Source: Pseudomonas mendocina (GTDB lineage: Bacteria; Pseudomonadota; Gammaproteobacteria; Pseudomonadales; Pseudomonadaceae). From it: 64,000 bases of DNA. Positions 46,031 to 55,050 of this stretch are shown here, one piece after another. Each line of letters begins with the position of its first letter. The first letter of the stretch is position 1. A model generated the notes under the pieces. It was not told the DNA's origin. It worked only from the letters and a program-made list of their open reading frames with translations, and did not search any database. Location of the stretch: contig NZ_CP027657.1 in assembly GCF_003008615.1 (NCBI RefSeq), forward strand, positions 1,302,001 to 1,366,000, written 5' to 3'. The position numbers and the translations under genes were made by a program.

Positions 46031-47236
46031 TCACACCCGCTCGATGGCCAGCGCCAGACCCTGGCCGACGCCCACGCACATGGTCGCCAGGCCGAGTTTG
46101 CCGCCGGTCTTTTCCAGGTGATGCACGGCGGTCAGTACCAGGCGGTTGCCGCTCATGCCCAGCGGGTGGCCGAGGGCGATGGCGCCGCCGTTGGGGTTGA
46201 CCTTGTCGCTGTCGTCCGGCAGACCGAGGTCGCGGGTAACGGCCAGGCCTTGAGCGGCGAAAGCTTCGTTCAGCTCGATCACGTCGAAGGCATTGATGTC
46301 CAAACTCAGGCGGGTCAGCAGCTTGCGCACCGCCGGCACCGGGCCGACGCCCATGATGCGCGGGGCGACGCCGCCGCTGGCCATACCCAGTACCTTGGCG
46401 CGGGGCTTGAGGCCGTATTTCTTAACAGCTTCAGCCGAGGCCAGGATCATCGCCGAGGCACCATCATTGAGCCCCGAGGCGTTGCCGGCGGTGACGGTCT
46501 TGCCTTCGCCATTGACCGGTTTGAGCTTGGCCAGGCCTTCGGCGGTGGTGTCGGCACGCGGGTGCTCGTCACGGTCGACGACGATCTCGCCCTTCTTGGT
46601 CTTGATCACCACCGGGACAATTTCCTCGGCGTAGTAACCGCTCTCCTGAGCCGCCGCCGCACGCTGCTGGCTGCGCAGGCCGAAGGCGTCCTGGTCGGCG
46701 CGGCTGACGCCGTAATCCTCGGCGACGTTGTCACCGGTGACCGGCATCGGGTCGACGCCATACTGCTCTTTCATCAGCGGATTGACGAAGCGCCAGCCCA
46801 AGGTGGTGTCTTCCAGCTTCTGGCCACGGCCAAAGGCACTGTCGGCCTTACCCATCACGTAAGGCGCGCGGGTCATGGACTCGACGCCAGCAGCGATGGC
46901 CAGCTCCATCTCACCCGTGGCGATGGCGCGGAAGGCAGCGCCCACCGCTTCCATGCCCGAAGCGCACAGGCGGTTGAGGGTCACGCCCGGCACCGTTTCC
47001 GGCAGGCCGGCAAGCAGCAGCGCCATACGCGCGACGTTGCGGTTGTCCTCGCCGGACTGGTTGGCGCAGCCCATGAACACTTCATCGACGGCAGACCAGT
47101 CGACTTGCGGGTTACGCTCGATGAGTGCCTTGAGCGGAATCGCCGCCAGGTCGTCGGCGCGCACCGCCGACAGCGCGCCATTGAGGCGGCCAATCGGCGT
47201 GCGCACGGCGTCGCAGATGAATACGTCGCGGCTCAT
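46031..47236 (-). CDS. pcaF: Beta-ketoadipyl-CoA thiolase (PcaF)
   Basis: A 401-residue thiolase that cleaves 3-oxoadipyl-CoA with CoA to succinyl-CoA and acetyl-CoA, ending the beta-ketoadipate pathway. The nucleophile is the Cys of [12 protein letters not shown] (about 90), the His of [16 protein letters not shown] (about 355) and the second Cys of MCVGVGQG (about 385) complete the site. The opening [20 protein letters not shown] is typical. The ATG overlaps the pcaJ stop (ATGA). Confidence 0.96.
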   Translation of the reverse strand: MSRDVFICDAVRTPIGRLNGALSAVRADDLAAIPLKALIERNPQVDWSAVDEVFMGCANQSGEDNRNVARMALLLAGLPETVPGVTLNRLCASGMEAVGAAFRAIATGEMELAIAAGVESMTRAPYVMGKADSAFGRGQKLEDTTLGWRFVNPLMKEQYGVDPMPVTGDNVAEDYGVSRADQDAFGLRSQQRAAAAQESGYYAEEIVPVVIKTKKGEIVVDRDEHPRADTTAEGLAKLKPVNGEGKTVTAGNASGLNDGASAMILASAEAVKKYGLKPRAKVLGMASGGVAPRIMGVGPVPAVRKLLTRLSLDINAFDVIELNEAFAAQGLAVTRDLGLPDDSDKVNPNGGAIALGHPLGMSGNRLVLTAVHHLEKTGGKLGLATMCVGVGQGLALAIERV

Positions 47237-48015
47237 TCTTCACCTCCAGCCTGACCGTGGGCAGTGGCGGTGCGCGCTTCCAGGTCACGCAGTGCGGCCA
47301 GTTCCGCTGCGGTCGGCGCCTCGGTGGTGCCCACGCTGTCAGCGAAGCGGATCTGCCAGCCGGTGTTCTCGATCACCTGTTCGCGGGTCACGCCCGGATG
47401 CAGCGAGGTTACGATGAATTCGTTGGTGCCGGCTTCCGGCTCCATGATGCACAGATCGGTGATGATCGCCACCGGCCCGTCGCCCGGCAGGCCCAGGCGC
47501 TTGCGATGGTCACCGCCCTCGCCGTGACCGACCGAGGTGATGAAGGCCAGCTTGTCGACGAAGGTGCGATGACCCTGCTTGAGGATGATCAGAACCTTCT
47601 TGGCAGAACCGGCGATTTCCGGCGCGCCACCAGCGCCCGGCAGACGCACTTTCGGCGCGTGGTAATCGCCGATCACAGTGGTGTTGATGTTGCCGTACTT
47701 GTCGACCTGGGCGGCGCCGAGGAAGCCGATGTCGATGCGCCCGCCCTGCAGCCAGTAGCGGAAAATCTCGCCGGTCGGTACCACGGTGTCGGCGGTTTCG
47801 GCCAGCTCGCCGTCACCGATGGACAGCGGCAATACGCTCGGCTTGGCGCCGATGGGGCCGGATTCATAGATCAGCACCACTTCCGGGGCGTGGGTCAGGC
47901 GCGCCAGGTTGGCAGCCTTGGACGGCAGGCCGATGCCGACGAAGCAGACGGTGCCATTGCCGAGGCGGCGCGCGGCGGCCACGGTCATCATTTCATTGGT
48001 GTTGAACTCGCTCAT
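47233..48015 (-). CDS. pcaJ: 3-oxoadipate CoA-transferase subunit B (PcaJ)
   Basis: A 260-residue beta subunit of the CoA transferase moving CoA from succinyl-CoA to beta-ketoadipate. The catalytic Glu is in [12 protein letters not shown] (about residue 50). [27 protein letters not shown] is the family N-terminus and VIENTGW lies near the C-terminus. The ATG at 48015 shares one base with the pcaI stop and follows GGGGAGG; a GTG one codon earlier is possible. Functions as a heterodimer with PcaI. Confidence 0.95.
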   Translation of the reverse strand: MSEFNTNEMMTVAAARRLGNGTVCFVGIGLPSKAANLARLTHAPEVVLIYESGPIGAKPSVLPLSIGDGELAETADTVVPTGEIFRYWLQGGRIDIGFLGAAQVDKYGNINTTVIGDYHAPKVRLPGAGGAPEIAGSAKKVLIILKQGHRTFVDKLAFITSVGHGEGGDHRKRLGLPGDGPVAIITDLCIMEPEAGTNEFIVTSLHPGVTREQVIENTGWQIRFADSVGTTEAPTAAELAALRDLEARTATAHGQAGGEE

Positions 48016-48866
48016 CACTTGGCCTCCCCATTCACTTTCGCCTGGTACTGCGCAAAATCCTCGGTGCCGCGGATGTACTCGTCGATCCAGGCGGTGAAGG
48101 TGTCGCGGTTGCGGGCGATCGGATCCCAGTCCTGGTAGAAGCGGTTGTCACGCTCGTAGTAGCCATGGGCATAGGACGGATGGGCGCCACCGGGCACCAC
48201 GCAGACCGCGCTGATGGCCCAGGTCGGCAGGACGCAGGCGTTCATCGGCGCCTGCAGGTCGTCGACGATTTCCTCGACGGTGACGATGCAGCGCTTGGCG
48301 GCCAGGGCGGCTTCCTTCTGCACGCCGAGGATGCCCTGGATCAGCACGTTGCCCTTGCGGTCGGCCTTCTGCGCGTGGATCACGGTGACGTCCGGGCGCA
48401 CGCTGGGGATCGCCGCCAGCTTCTCGCCGGTGAACGGGCATTCGATGAACTTGATGTCCGGGTTGACCTTGACCAGGTCGGAACCCTGGTAGCCACGCAG
48501 CACGGCGAACGGCAGGTTGGAGGCACCGGAGACGTAAGCGTTGGCCATGGCGGCGTGGCTGTGCTCGCTGATTTCCAGCTTGTGCGGCCAGTGCTTCTCG
48601 ACCGCGTCGCGCAGGCGGTGCAGCGAACCGACGCCGGGGTTGCCGCCCCAGGAGAAGGTCAGCTTGCGCGCGCAACCGGCGCCGATCAGCAGGTCATAGA
48701 CCAGATCCGGGGTCATGCGCACCAGATGCAGGTCTTTCTTGCCCTGGCGGATGATCTCATGAGCAGCGGCAGTGGGAATCAGGTGGGTGAAGCCTTCGAG
48801 GGCGACGCAATCGCCGTCGTGGACATGGCGCGAAATGGCGTCGCGCAGCGTAATGATGTCGGCCAT
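48015..48866 (-). CDS. pcaI: 3-oxoadipate CoA-transferase subunit A (PcaI)
   Basis: A 283-residue alpha subunit. The N-terminal MADIITLRDAISRHVHDGDCVALEGFTHLIP and the CoA-transferase family I signature region (LIGAGCARKLTFSWGGNPGVGSLHRLRDA) are clear. The start at 48866 matches the P. putida length; the frame is open slightly further upstream. First gene of pcaIJF; an inverted-repeat PcaR operator lies about 90-120 bases upstream, so induction by beta-ketoadipate through PcaR is expected. Confidence 0.95.
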   Translation of the reverse strand: MADIITLRDAISRHVHDGDCVALEGFTHLIPTAAAHEIIRQGKKDLHLVRMTPDLVYDLLIGAGCARKLTFSWGGNPGVGSLHRLRDAVEKHWPHKLEISEHSHAAMANAYVSGASNLPFAVLRGYQGSDLVKVNPDIKFIECPFTGEKLAAIPSVRPDVTVIHAQKADRKGNVLIQGILGVQKEAALAAKRCIVTVEEIVDDLQAPMNACVLPTWAISAVCVVPGGAHPSYAHGYYERDNRFYQDWDPIARNRDTFTAWIDEYIRGTEDFAQYQAKVNGEAK

Positions 48867-48954
48867 CGTATTGTTCTCTTCAGGTTGCAGGCGCCACCGG
48901 CACAAAGGTGACGAATGAGTGTGAGGTTAGGGCGGGGCTCTCGGCCGAACAATC

Positions 48955-48985
48955 CGATAATCGCCTTATCGTGCGATTATCGAAC
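48955..48985 (-). promoter_or_regulatory. Predicted PcaR operator before pcaIJF
   Basis: The minus strand reads GTTCGATAATCGCAC (48985-48971), which as I recall is the P. putida PcaR site, followed by the inverted copy: CGATAATCGC (48955-48964) and GCGATTATCG (48973-48982) are perfect 10-bp inverted arms. The stretch 48973-48989 is identical over 17 bp to 60221-60237 before pcaR. The right half also encodes the last residues of the adjacent chemoreceptor. Confidence 0.85.
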
Positions 48986-49868
48986 CATTCCTGACAACAG
49001 GTTCATCATCCAGCGCGGTACGCATGGCCAGGGCCAGCGCTTGCTGAGTGGCCAGGCGCTCGACGATGCGCTGCACGATCACCAGCCGCGCGCTGGCCCC
49101 TTCACGCATCTCGGCCATGGCCTGCAGAGCGTCGGCCGACTGCCCGAGGCCGGTGCGGCTGTCAGCCTGCACCTGACCCAGACCGCCCCGCGCATCGGCT
49201 GCGGCCAATTGCAGGCTGGTGACGATCTGGCGGATCTGCTCGCTGGCCGCGTTGGCCCGCTGCGCCAGTTGACGCACCTCGTCGGCGACCACGGCGAAGC
49301 CCCTGCCCTGCTCGCCTGCCCGCGCCGCCTCGATGGCTGCGTTGAGGGCCAACAGGTTGGTCTGCTTGGCGATGTCCTGAATGCTGCCGACGATGCTGCC
49401 GATGCGCTCGGTCTGTACACCGAGGTCGTCGAACACCCGCGTCACTGGCTCCATGTGTCCGGCCAGGCGCTCGATGGTGGCCGTGGCGGCGCGAATGCTC
49501 TCGGCGCTGGCCTGCACTTTCTCCCCCGCCCCGCGCGCCAACTGGTCGGCGTACTGCATGTCGTCACGGCTGGCGGCAATGGCCTGTTCCAGTTCGTCCA
49601 ACCGCGCCAGCACCGGGGCAAGATCCAAGGCCGGCGCGGGCGGTACGAGCTCGATCAGCGGTTCGGCCGGAACCAGCAGCATCGGTTCAGGCAATGGCGG
49701 CAAGACGTTCAGGGTCGGCGGTGTGGGCGTGGCTGGTCGTCGCCAGCAAGCACCCAGGCTGGCGAGCATAGCCAGCGCGGCGGCGCCCTGCGTCAGCGAC
49801 TCGCTGACCTGGGTCAGCAACACGAGCGAGCAGAGGGCGGCGAGCACCGCGCACGAAATTGCGAACAT
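48966..49868 (-). CDS. Short methyl-accepting chemotaxis protein without a sensor domain
   Basis: A 300-residue chemoreceptor. Two N-terminal hydrophobic segments (about 3-22 and 28-43) are joined by only a few residues, so there is no periplasmic ligand-binding domain, and no HAMP domain is recognisable. A proline-rich linker (about 45-75) leads to a shortened signalling coiled coil with the full conserved tip [20 protein letters not shown] (about 178-200). Its last codons (GSIIAR) lie inside the PcaR operator. Start has GGAG seven bases upstream. Placed between benF and pcaI, it probably links benzoate/aromatic metabolism to chemotaxis, but the stimulus is unknown. Confidence 0.87.
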   Translation of the reverse strand: MFAISCAVLAALCSLVLLTQVSESLTQGAAALAMLASLGACWRRPATPTPPTLNVLPPLPEPMLLVPAEPLIELVPPAPALDLAPVLARLDELEQAIAASRDDMQYADQLARGAGEKVQASAESIRAATATIERLAGHMEPVTRVFDDLGVQTERIGSIVGSIQDIAKQTNLLALNAAIEAARAGEQGRGFAVVADEVRQLAQRANAASEQIRQIVTSLQLAAADARGGLGQVQADSRTGLGQSADALQAMAEMREGASARLVIVQRIVERLATQQALALAMRTALDDEPVVRNGSIIAR

Positions 49869-49920
49869 GGAGGCTCTCCACAGGTTGCGGAGCCGGCCGC
49901 ACAGCCGGCTCCGCCTGCCG

Positions 49921-51201
49921 TTACAGCAGGTTCCAGGTGTAGCTGAGGATCAGCCGGTTCTCGTCGATATCGCTGCGGTAGTTGGAGCGCGCGACGACAT
50001 TGCGCACACGCACGCCGAGGCCCTTGAGCGAACCGCTCTGCACCACGTAGCCGATGTCCAGGTCACGCTCCCAGTCCTTGCCCTCGTAGCGCGGGCCGCT
50101 GCGATTGGTGGCCTGTACATCGACGCTGTCGCCACGAATGTAGCGCACCCCGGCCACCAGGCCCGGTACGCCCATGGCGGCGAAGTCGTAGTCGTAGCGC
50201 AGTTGCCAGGAGCGCTCGTCGGCGGAGGCGAACTCGAAGGTGGGCACCTCGTTGCCCAGCGGCGTGACGTTGGCGAACACGCGGGGAAAAGCCGTGTCAC
50301 CGAACATCGCCTGATAACCGACATAGAGGGTATGCCCGCCATGCCTGGCCGAGAGCAGGGCGAACAGCGCCTGGTTGTCGATGTCGCCGAGCAGGCCCTT
50401 GCCGTCCTCGCTGGAGTCGTAGAAGCCGAGGTTGGCGCCCAACGTCCAGGCGCCTAGCGGCTCGCTGTGCTTGAAACCGAGGAAACGCTGCTGATAGATG
50501 TCCTCGAGCTGGCCGTACCAGGCGCTCAGCGAGCTGCGCGCGGCATTGAAGGCATAGTCGCCGCCGGCATAGTTGAAGGCATCGCTGGTCGCGCCGCGCT
50601 GCGGCAGGTGCCCGAGCATGGCGAGCATCTTGTCGTCGCCAGCCTCGTTGCGCAGGCTGGTGGAATTGAGGTGGCCCGCCTGCAGGGTGAGGCCGGCGAA
50701 CTCGTTGGAAACCAGGCTCACGCCCTGATAGCTGGGCGGCAGCAGGCGGATGTCGGAGAAGGTCAGCACCGGCAGGTTGGGTTGCAGTTCGCCCACCTTC
50801 AGCTCGGTCTTGGACACCCGCACCTTGGCCGCCACGCCCAGACGGCTGTAGTCGTCCGCCGCCTTGCCGCTCTCGCGGGTCGGCAGCAGACCAGTGTTGA
50901 CCCGATCCGGGCTGCTGTCGAGCTTGATGCCGAGCAGGCCGATGGCATCCACACCGAAGCCCACCGTGCCTGGCGTATAGCCAGATTTGACGTTGAGGAT
51001 GAAGCCCTGCGCCCACTCCTCGGCCTTGGACTGCCGGTTCGGCCCGACGATGTCGGAGAAGTCGCGGCTGAAGTAATAGTTGCGCGCCGTGAGGGTGGCA
51101 GTGGTGTCTTCGATGAAACCGCCCTCGCCGGCCAGGCTAAGGCCCGGCAGACAGGCGGCGATGGCGGAGGACAGCAGGCAAAGGCGTGGGGTGTGCGTCA
51201 T
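49921..51201 (-). CDS. benF: OprD-family outer-membrane porin, probably benzoate-specific (BenF-like)
   Basis: A 426-residue OprD/Occ porin. The signal peptide (residues 1-24, cut after LSLA) is followed by [24 protein letters not shown], the usual OprD N-terminus; further strands include [25 protein letters not shown] and the C-terminal aromatic-ended strand [10 protein letters not shown]. It forms an 18-strand barrel channel for anionic substrates. Position after benE and benK in the ben cluster points to benzoate uptake. It may be co-transcribed with the chemoreceptor downstream (52-base gap). Confidence 0.9.
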   Translation of the reverse strand: MTHTPRLCLLSSAIAACLPGLSLAGEGGFIEDTTATLTARNYYFSRDFSDIVGPNRQSKAEEWAQGFILNVKSGYTPGTVGFGVDAIGLLGIKLDSSPDRVNTGLLPTRESGKAADDYSRLGVAAKVRVSKTELKVGELQPNLPVLTFSDIRLLPPSYQGVSLVSNEFAGLTLQAGHLNSTSLRNEAGDDKMLAMLGHLPQRGATSDAFNYAGGDYAFNAARSSLSAWYGQLEDIYQQRFLGFKHSEPLGAWTLGANLGFYDSSEDGKGLLGDIDNQALFALLSARHGGHTLYVGYQAMFGDTAFPRVFANVTPLGNEVPTFEFASADERSWQLRYDYDFAAMGVPGLVAGVRYIRGDSVDVQATNRSGPRYEGKDWERDLDIGYVVQSGSLKGLGVRVRNVVARSNYRSDIDENRLILSYTWNLL

Positions 51202-51301
51202 GGCTCTCGTACTCTTTGTTGTTCGGATTGTTGTTATCGAGGTTGCAGAAACCCGCCCGGCAGCCTGGAAGCGGCCGGTTGGGAGGTTGAATCAGGTCTC
51301 G

Positions 51302-51322
51302 GTAGGGTGCGCTGTGCGCACC
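51302..51322. repeat. Dispersed palindromic core (GTAGGGTGCGC family)
   Basis: GTAGGGTGCGC, two bases, TGCGCACC; same 21-base core as at 10543 and 58153 except the variable centre. Lies between benE and benF. Confidence 0.6.
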
Positions 51323-51375
51323 AGGCATTGCAGCTCGCAGCGATACGCACGGCGCCTGTCAGCTGACGCGGCGTT

Positions 51376-52590
51376 TCACTCGCGCATCGGCGCGGCCCGC
51401 GAGTTATTCGTGGCACTTGGCGCTTGCCGCCTTGCACGTAGCAGCAGATGCGCGGCCAGGCCGAACAGCAGCCCCCAGAAGGCGGCCGACAGGCCGAGGA
51501 AGGTCACCCCGGAAGCCGTCACCAGGAAGGTGAACAGCCCGGCATCACGCTCCTGCGGCTCGCTCAGGCTGCGCGCCAGCGCCTCGCTGAACGCGCCGTA
51601 CAGCGCCAGCCCGGCCAGGGCAGCGATCAGCGCGGCGGGAAAAGCGGCGAACAGCGACACCAGCGTGGCCCCGGCGATGCCGAACACCAGGTAGGCAAGG
51701 CTGCCGGACAGCGCGGCGATATAGCGTCGCCGTGGATCTTCATGGGCTTCGCGCCCGGTGCACAGACTGGCGGTGACCGCCGCCAGGTTCAGGCCATGGC
51801 AGCCGAAGGGCGCCAGCAGCGCCCCACCGATGGCGCTGGCGCCAATGATCGGGCTGGCCGGGGTGTCGTAGCCGGCGTTGCGCAGCACCGCCATGCCCGG
51901 CATGAACTGCCCGGTCAGCGCCACCAGCACCAGCGGCAGCGCCAGGTTGAGGGTGGCGGCCAGGCTGAACTCGGGGGCGATCCACTGTGGCGTGGCCAGC
52001 TCCAGCACCAGTGCCTCGCTGCGCAGTTGCCCGCCAAACAGGGTCAGCACCGCGCCCACCAGCAGCACCCCGGCCACCGCATAACGTGGCGCCGCGCGGC
52101 GCAACAGCAGGTAGGTGACGAACATGCAGGCGATCAGCAGCGGCTGCTCGGGCAGCGCCTTGAACACCTCGATGCCGAAGGCGAACAGGATGCCGGCCTG
52201 CAACCCCGCCGCGATGGAACCCGGCAGGCGCGCCAACAGGCGGTCGAAGCTGCCGCTGAAGGCGATCAGCAGCAGGATCAGGTTGGCCACCAGATAGGCG
52301 CCGATGGCCTGGTTCAGCCCCAGCGTGGGTAGCGCCCCCACCAGCAGCGCGCTACCGGGGATCGACCAGGCAATTACTACCGGCGTGCGATAGCGCAGGC
52401 TGAGCACGATGCCCAGCACGCCGCTGCCGATGGAGATGGCCCAGACCCAGGACGACAGCAAAGCCTGTGACAGGCCGGCGCTTTCGGCCGCATGGAAGAT
52501 CAGCACCAGCGGCCCGGCGTAGGAGATGGTGGTGGCGAGCAGACCGGCCACCAGGGCAGGCAGCGAACAGTCGCGCAGCAAAGCGTGCAT
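51376..52590 (-). CDS. benE: Benzoate/H+ symporter BenE
   Basis: A 404-residue BenE-family inner-membrane transporter with about 11-12 spans. Landmarks: LVAGLLATTISYAGPLVLIFHAA near the N-terminus, YRTPVVIAWSIPGSALLVGA, and a late AFGCHGLNLAAVTASLC-type segment. The start at 52590 follows GAGGCTGAC; the frame stays open further upstream through 52743 but overlaps non-coding sequence. It lies 100 bases after benK, giving this cluster two inner-membrane benzoate carriers of different families. Confidence 0.93.
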   Translation of the reverse strand: MHALLRDCSLPALVAGLLATTISYAGPLVLIFHAAESAGLSQALLSSWVWAISIGSGVLGIVLSLRYRTPVVIAWSIPGSALLVGALPTLGLNQAIGAYLVANLILLLIAFSGSFDRLLARLPGSIAAGLQAGILFAFGIEVFKALPEQPLLIACMFVTYLLLRRAAPRYAVAGVLLVGAVLTLFGGQLRSEALVLELATPQWIAPEFSLAATLNLALPLVLVALTGQFMPGMAVLRNAGYDTPASPIIGASAIGGALLAPFGCHGLNLAAVTASLCTGREAHEDPRRRYIAALSGSLAYLVFGIAGATLVSLFAAFPAALIAALAGLALYGAFSEALARSLSEPQERDAGLFTFLVTASGVTFLGLSAAFWGLLFGLAAHLLLRARRQAPSATNNSRAAPMRE

Positions 52591-52690
52591 GTCAGCCTCG
52601 CAAGTCAGTGTGGCCTTCCGGCAGCGGAAGGCGCTCGGTGTCGGAACGGCCGTCCCCTGCCCAGCAGCGGGCAGGAGCACGGCGTGCGGA

Positions 52691-54031
52691 TCAAGCCTTG
52701 GCGGCGAGCAACGCGGCGTCGGCGGCCTGGCGCCGCTGGCCACTGAGGGTGAACACCGCCATGGCCAGTGCGGCGATGGCCCCCGGTACGGCGAAGGCGA
52801 TGAAGTTCAGTTGCAGCGGCAGGTTGATGGCCATCAGTGCGCCGCCGAGCAGCGGGCCGACGATGGCGCCATTGCGGCCGATACCGGAGGCCCAGCCCAG
52901 GCCGGTGGAGCGAATCGACAAGCCATAGAACTGCGCGGCACCGGCATACAGCAGGATCTGCGTGCCGATGGTGGTGGCCCCGGCGATGAAGATCAGGCCG
53001 TAGAGCAGCGGCGTCGGGCTCTTGAAGCCGAGCAGGCTAATCGACACGGCGGCAGCGACGAAGAACGCCACCATCACCTTGCCCAGGTTGAAGCGGTCGC
53101 CCAGCCAGCCGCCGAGGATGGCCCCGGCCATGCCGCCGAAGTTCAGCGCCAGCAGGAACGACAGGCTCGACCCCAGGCTGTAGCCGGCGCCGGCCATCAG
53201 CTTGGGCAGCCAGGAGCTGAGTGCGTAGACCATCAGCAGGCAGCAGAAAAACGCCAGCCACAGGCACAGGGTGCGCAGTGCGCGGCCTTCGCGGAACAGC
53301 TCCAGCACCGCCACGCCCTGGCCCTTGGCATCGGTCATCTGCAATTGATCGGCCGCGTCGATGCGCAACTCCGGATCGATCTTGGCCAATATCGCGCGAG
53401 CCTGCTCATGACGGCCCTGGCGCACCAGAAAGCCCACCGACTCCGGCAGCTTCCAGAGGATCAGCGGCAGCAACAGCAAGGGAATGGCGGCGGCGAAGAA
53501 CATCGATTCCCAGCCGAAGCGCGGCAGCATGTAGATGCCCACCCCGGCGGCGAGCATGCCGCCCAGCGAGTAGCCGCTGAACATCACCGCCACCAGCGTG
53601 CTACGCAGGCGCTTGGGCGCGTACTCGTTCATCAGCGCCACGGCATTGGGCATCAGGCCGCCGCAACCGAGGCCGGCGAGGAAGCGGAAGATGCCGAATT
53701 CAGTAGGGCTGCTGGCGAAGCCGTTGAGGATGGTCGCCGAGGAGAACAGCACGAAGCAGATGGCGATGCCCTTCTTGCGCCCGATCCGGTCGGCCAGGGT
53801 GCCGAACGCCAGGGCACCGAACATCATGCCGAACAGCGCGTAGCTACCCAGTGCACCGGCTTCCAGTGGCGTCAGGTTCCACTGCTGCATGATCGAGGGC
53901 AGCACCACACCGTAGATGAACAGGTCGTAACCATCGAAGATCAGCAGCAGCGCGCACAGCGCCATGACCATCCAGTGGAAACGGGTGAAACGGGCACCGT
54001 CTATGACGGTGTGAACGTCGATCTGTCGCAT
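52691..54031 (-). CDS. benK: MFS benzoate transporter BenK
   Basis: A 446-residue aromatic acid:H+ symporter (MFS AAHS family) with 12 spans. The family signatures are DGYDLFIYGVVLP in span 1 and GTLADRIGRKKG after span 2; a central cytoplasmic loop (about 200-250) and LSSWLPKLM in span 7 follow. Start at 54031 (MRQIDVHTVIDGARFTRFHW). It lies 74 bases downstream of benD and is probably part of the benABCDKEF transcript. Confidence 0.93.
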   Translation of the reverse strand: MRQIDVHTVIDGARFTRFHWMVMALCALLLIFDGYDLFIYGVVLPSIMQQWNLTPLEAGALGSYALFGMMFGALAFGTLADRIGRKKGIAICFVLFSSATILNGFASSPTEFGIFRFLAGLGCGGLMPNAVALMNEYAPKRLRSTLVAVMFSGYSLGGMLAAGVGIYMLPRFGWESMFFAAAIPLLLLPLILWKLPESVGFLVRQGRHEQARAILAKIDPELRIDAADQLQMTDAKGQGVAVLELFREGRALRTLCLWLAFFCCLLMVYALSSWLPKLMAGAGYSLGSSLSFLLALNFGGMAGAILGGWLGDRFNLGKVMVAFFVAAAVSISLLGFKSPTPLLYGLIFIAGATTIGTQILLYAGAAQFYGLSIRSTGLGWASGIGRNGAIVGPLLGGALMAINLPLQLNFIAFAVPGAIAALAMAVFTLSGQRRQAADAALLAAKA

Positions 54032-54105
54032 GGCATCGATACTCTTGTTTTTGTTGTCGAAACTGCGTTGTGTTCCACGGCCGTGGCAGCGGCCGGGAGG
54101 GTGAT

Positions 54106-54870
54106 TCAGCCCAGGTCGCCACCGCCTACCGGCAGGGTCACGCCGGTGATGTAGGAGGCCTCGTCCGAGGCGAGGAAGAGGATCGCGCCAACCTGCTCGT
54201 CGAGCGTGCCGTAGCGCTTCATCAGGCTGCTGTGTACGGTCTGGTCGACGATCTGCTGGTACCAGACCTTCTCCTGCTCGCTCTGCTCGGCACTGTTGCG
54301 CGGGATACGCCGCGGCGGCGCCTCGGTACCGCCGGGGGCGGTGGCGTTGACGCGGATACCGCGCTCGGCGGTCTCGAAGGCCAGGCAAGCGGTCAGCGCG
54401 TTGACACCGCCCTTGGCCGCGCCGTAAGGCACGCGGTTGACGCTACGGGTGGCGATGGACGAGACGTTGACGATGGCGCCACTGCCCTGCGCCAGCATCT
54501 GCGGCAGCGCCGCATGGCAGCACCACAGGGTGGGGAACAGCGAGCGACGCACTTCGGCCTCGATCTGCGCCGTTTCGTAGTGCTCGAACGGCTTGGCCCA
54601 GATGGTGCCGCCGACGTTGTTGATCAGGATGTCGAGCCGGCCGAAACGCTCGACCGCCGCCTGCATCACGCGCTGGCAGTCGCCGGCCTGCTCCAGGTCG
54701 GCGGTCAGGCACAGCACGCCTTCATGCTCGGCCAGTTCGAACACCAGCTCGGAGCGATCCACCGCCAGCACCTGCGCGCCCTCCTCCAGCAGCCGCTCGG
54801 CCACGCGACGGCCGATGCCCTGGGCGGCGCCAGTGACCACGGCAACCTTGTCTTGGAAACGCTTGTTCAT
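54106..54870 (-). CDS. benD: Benzoate cis-diol dehydrogenase (BenD)
   Basis: A 254-residue short-chain dehydrogenase that oxidises and decarboxylates 1,6-dihydroxycyclohexa-2,4-diene-1-carboxylate to catechol with NAD+. The cofactor motif TGAAQGIGRRVA is at residues 12-23, NNVGG near 90, and the catalytic YxxxK is in VPYGAAKGGVNAL (about 150-154). Preceded by a 180-base gap with two palindromes after benC. Confidence 0.95.
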   Translation of the reverse strand: MNKRFQDKVAVVTGAAQGIGRRVAERLLEEGAQVLAVDRSELVFELAEHEGVLCLTADLEQAGDCQRVMQAAVERFGRLDILINNVGGTIWAKPFEHYETAQIEAEVRRSLFPTLWCCHAALPQMLAQGSGAIVNVSSIATRSVNRVPYGAAKGGVNALTACLAFETAERGIRVNATAPGGTEAPPRRIPRNSAEQSEQEKVWYQQIVDQTVHSSLMKRYGTLDEQVGAILFLASDEASYITGVTLPVGGGDLG

Positions 54871-54893
54871 CTGTTACACCTCGATCATGACTC

Positions 54894-54970
54894 GTGGGAG
54901 CGGCCTCAGCCGCGAATCGACCCGCCAAGCGCATCGCGGCTAAAGCGGTACGCCACCCGGCCGCTCCTAC
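54894..54970. repeat. REP-like palindrome between benC and benD
   Basis: GTGGGAGCGG (54894-54903) pairs with CCGCTCCTAC (54961-54970); inner CTCAGCCGCGA and TCGCGGCTAAAG arms. Confidence 0.8.
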
Positions 54971-54975
54971 AGCCT

Positions 54976-55034
54976 GTAGCCCGGATGCAATCCGGGACTG
55001 GTGCGTGGCCTTCCCCGGATTTCATCCGGGCTAC
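54976..55034. repeat. Second palindrome between benC and benD
   Basis: GTAGCCCGGATG (54976-54987) and CATCCGGGCTAC (55023-55034) are perfect inverted arms; the inner bases (CAATCCGGG, CCCCGGATTT) pair again. Confidence 0.8.
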
Positions 55035-55050
55035 GCATGCCCGCTCGCAC

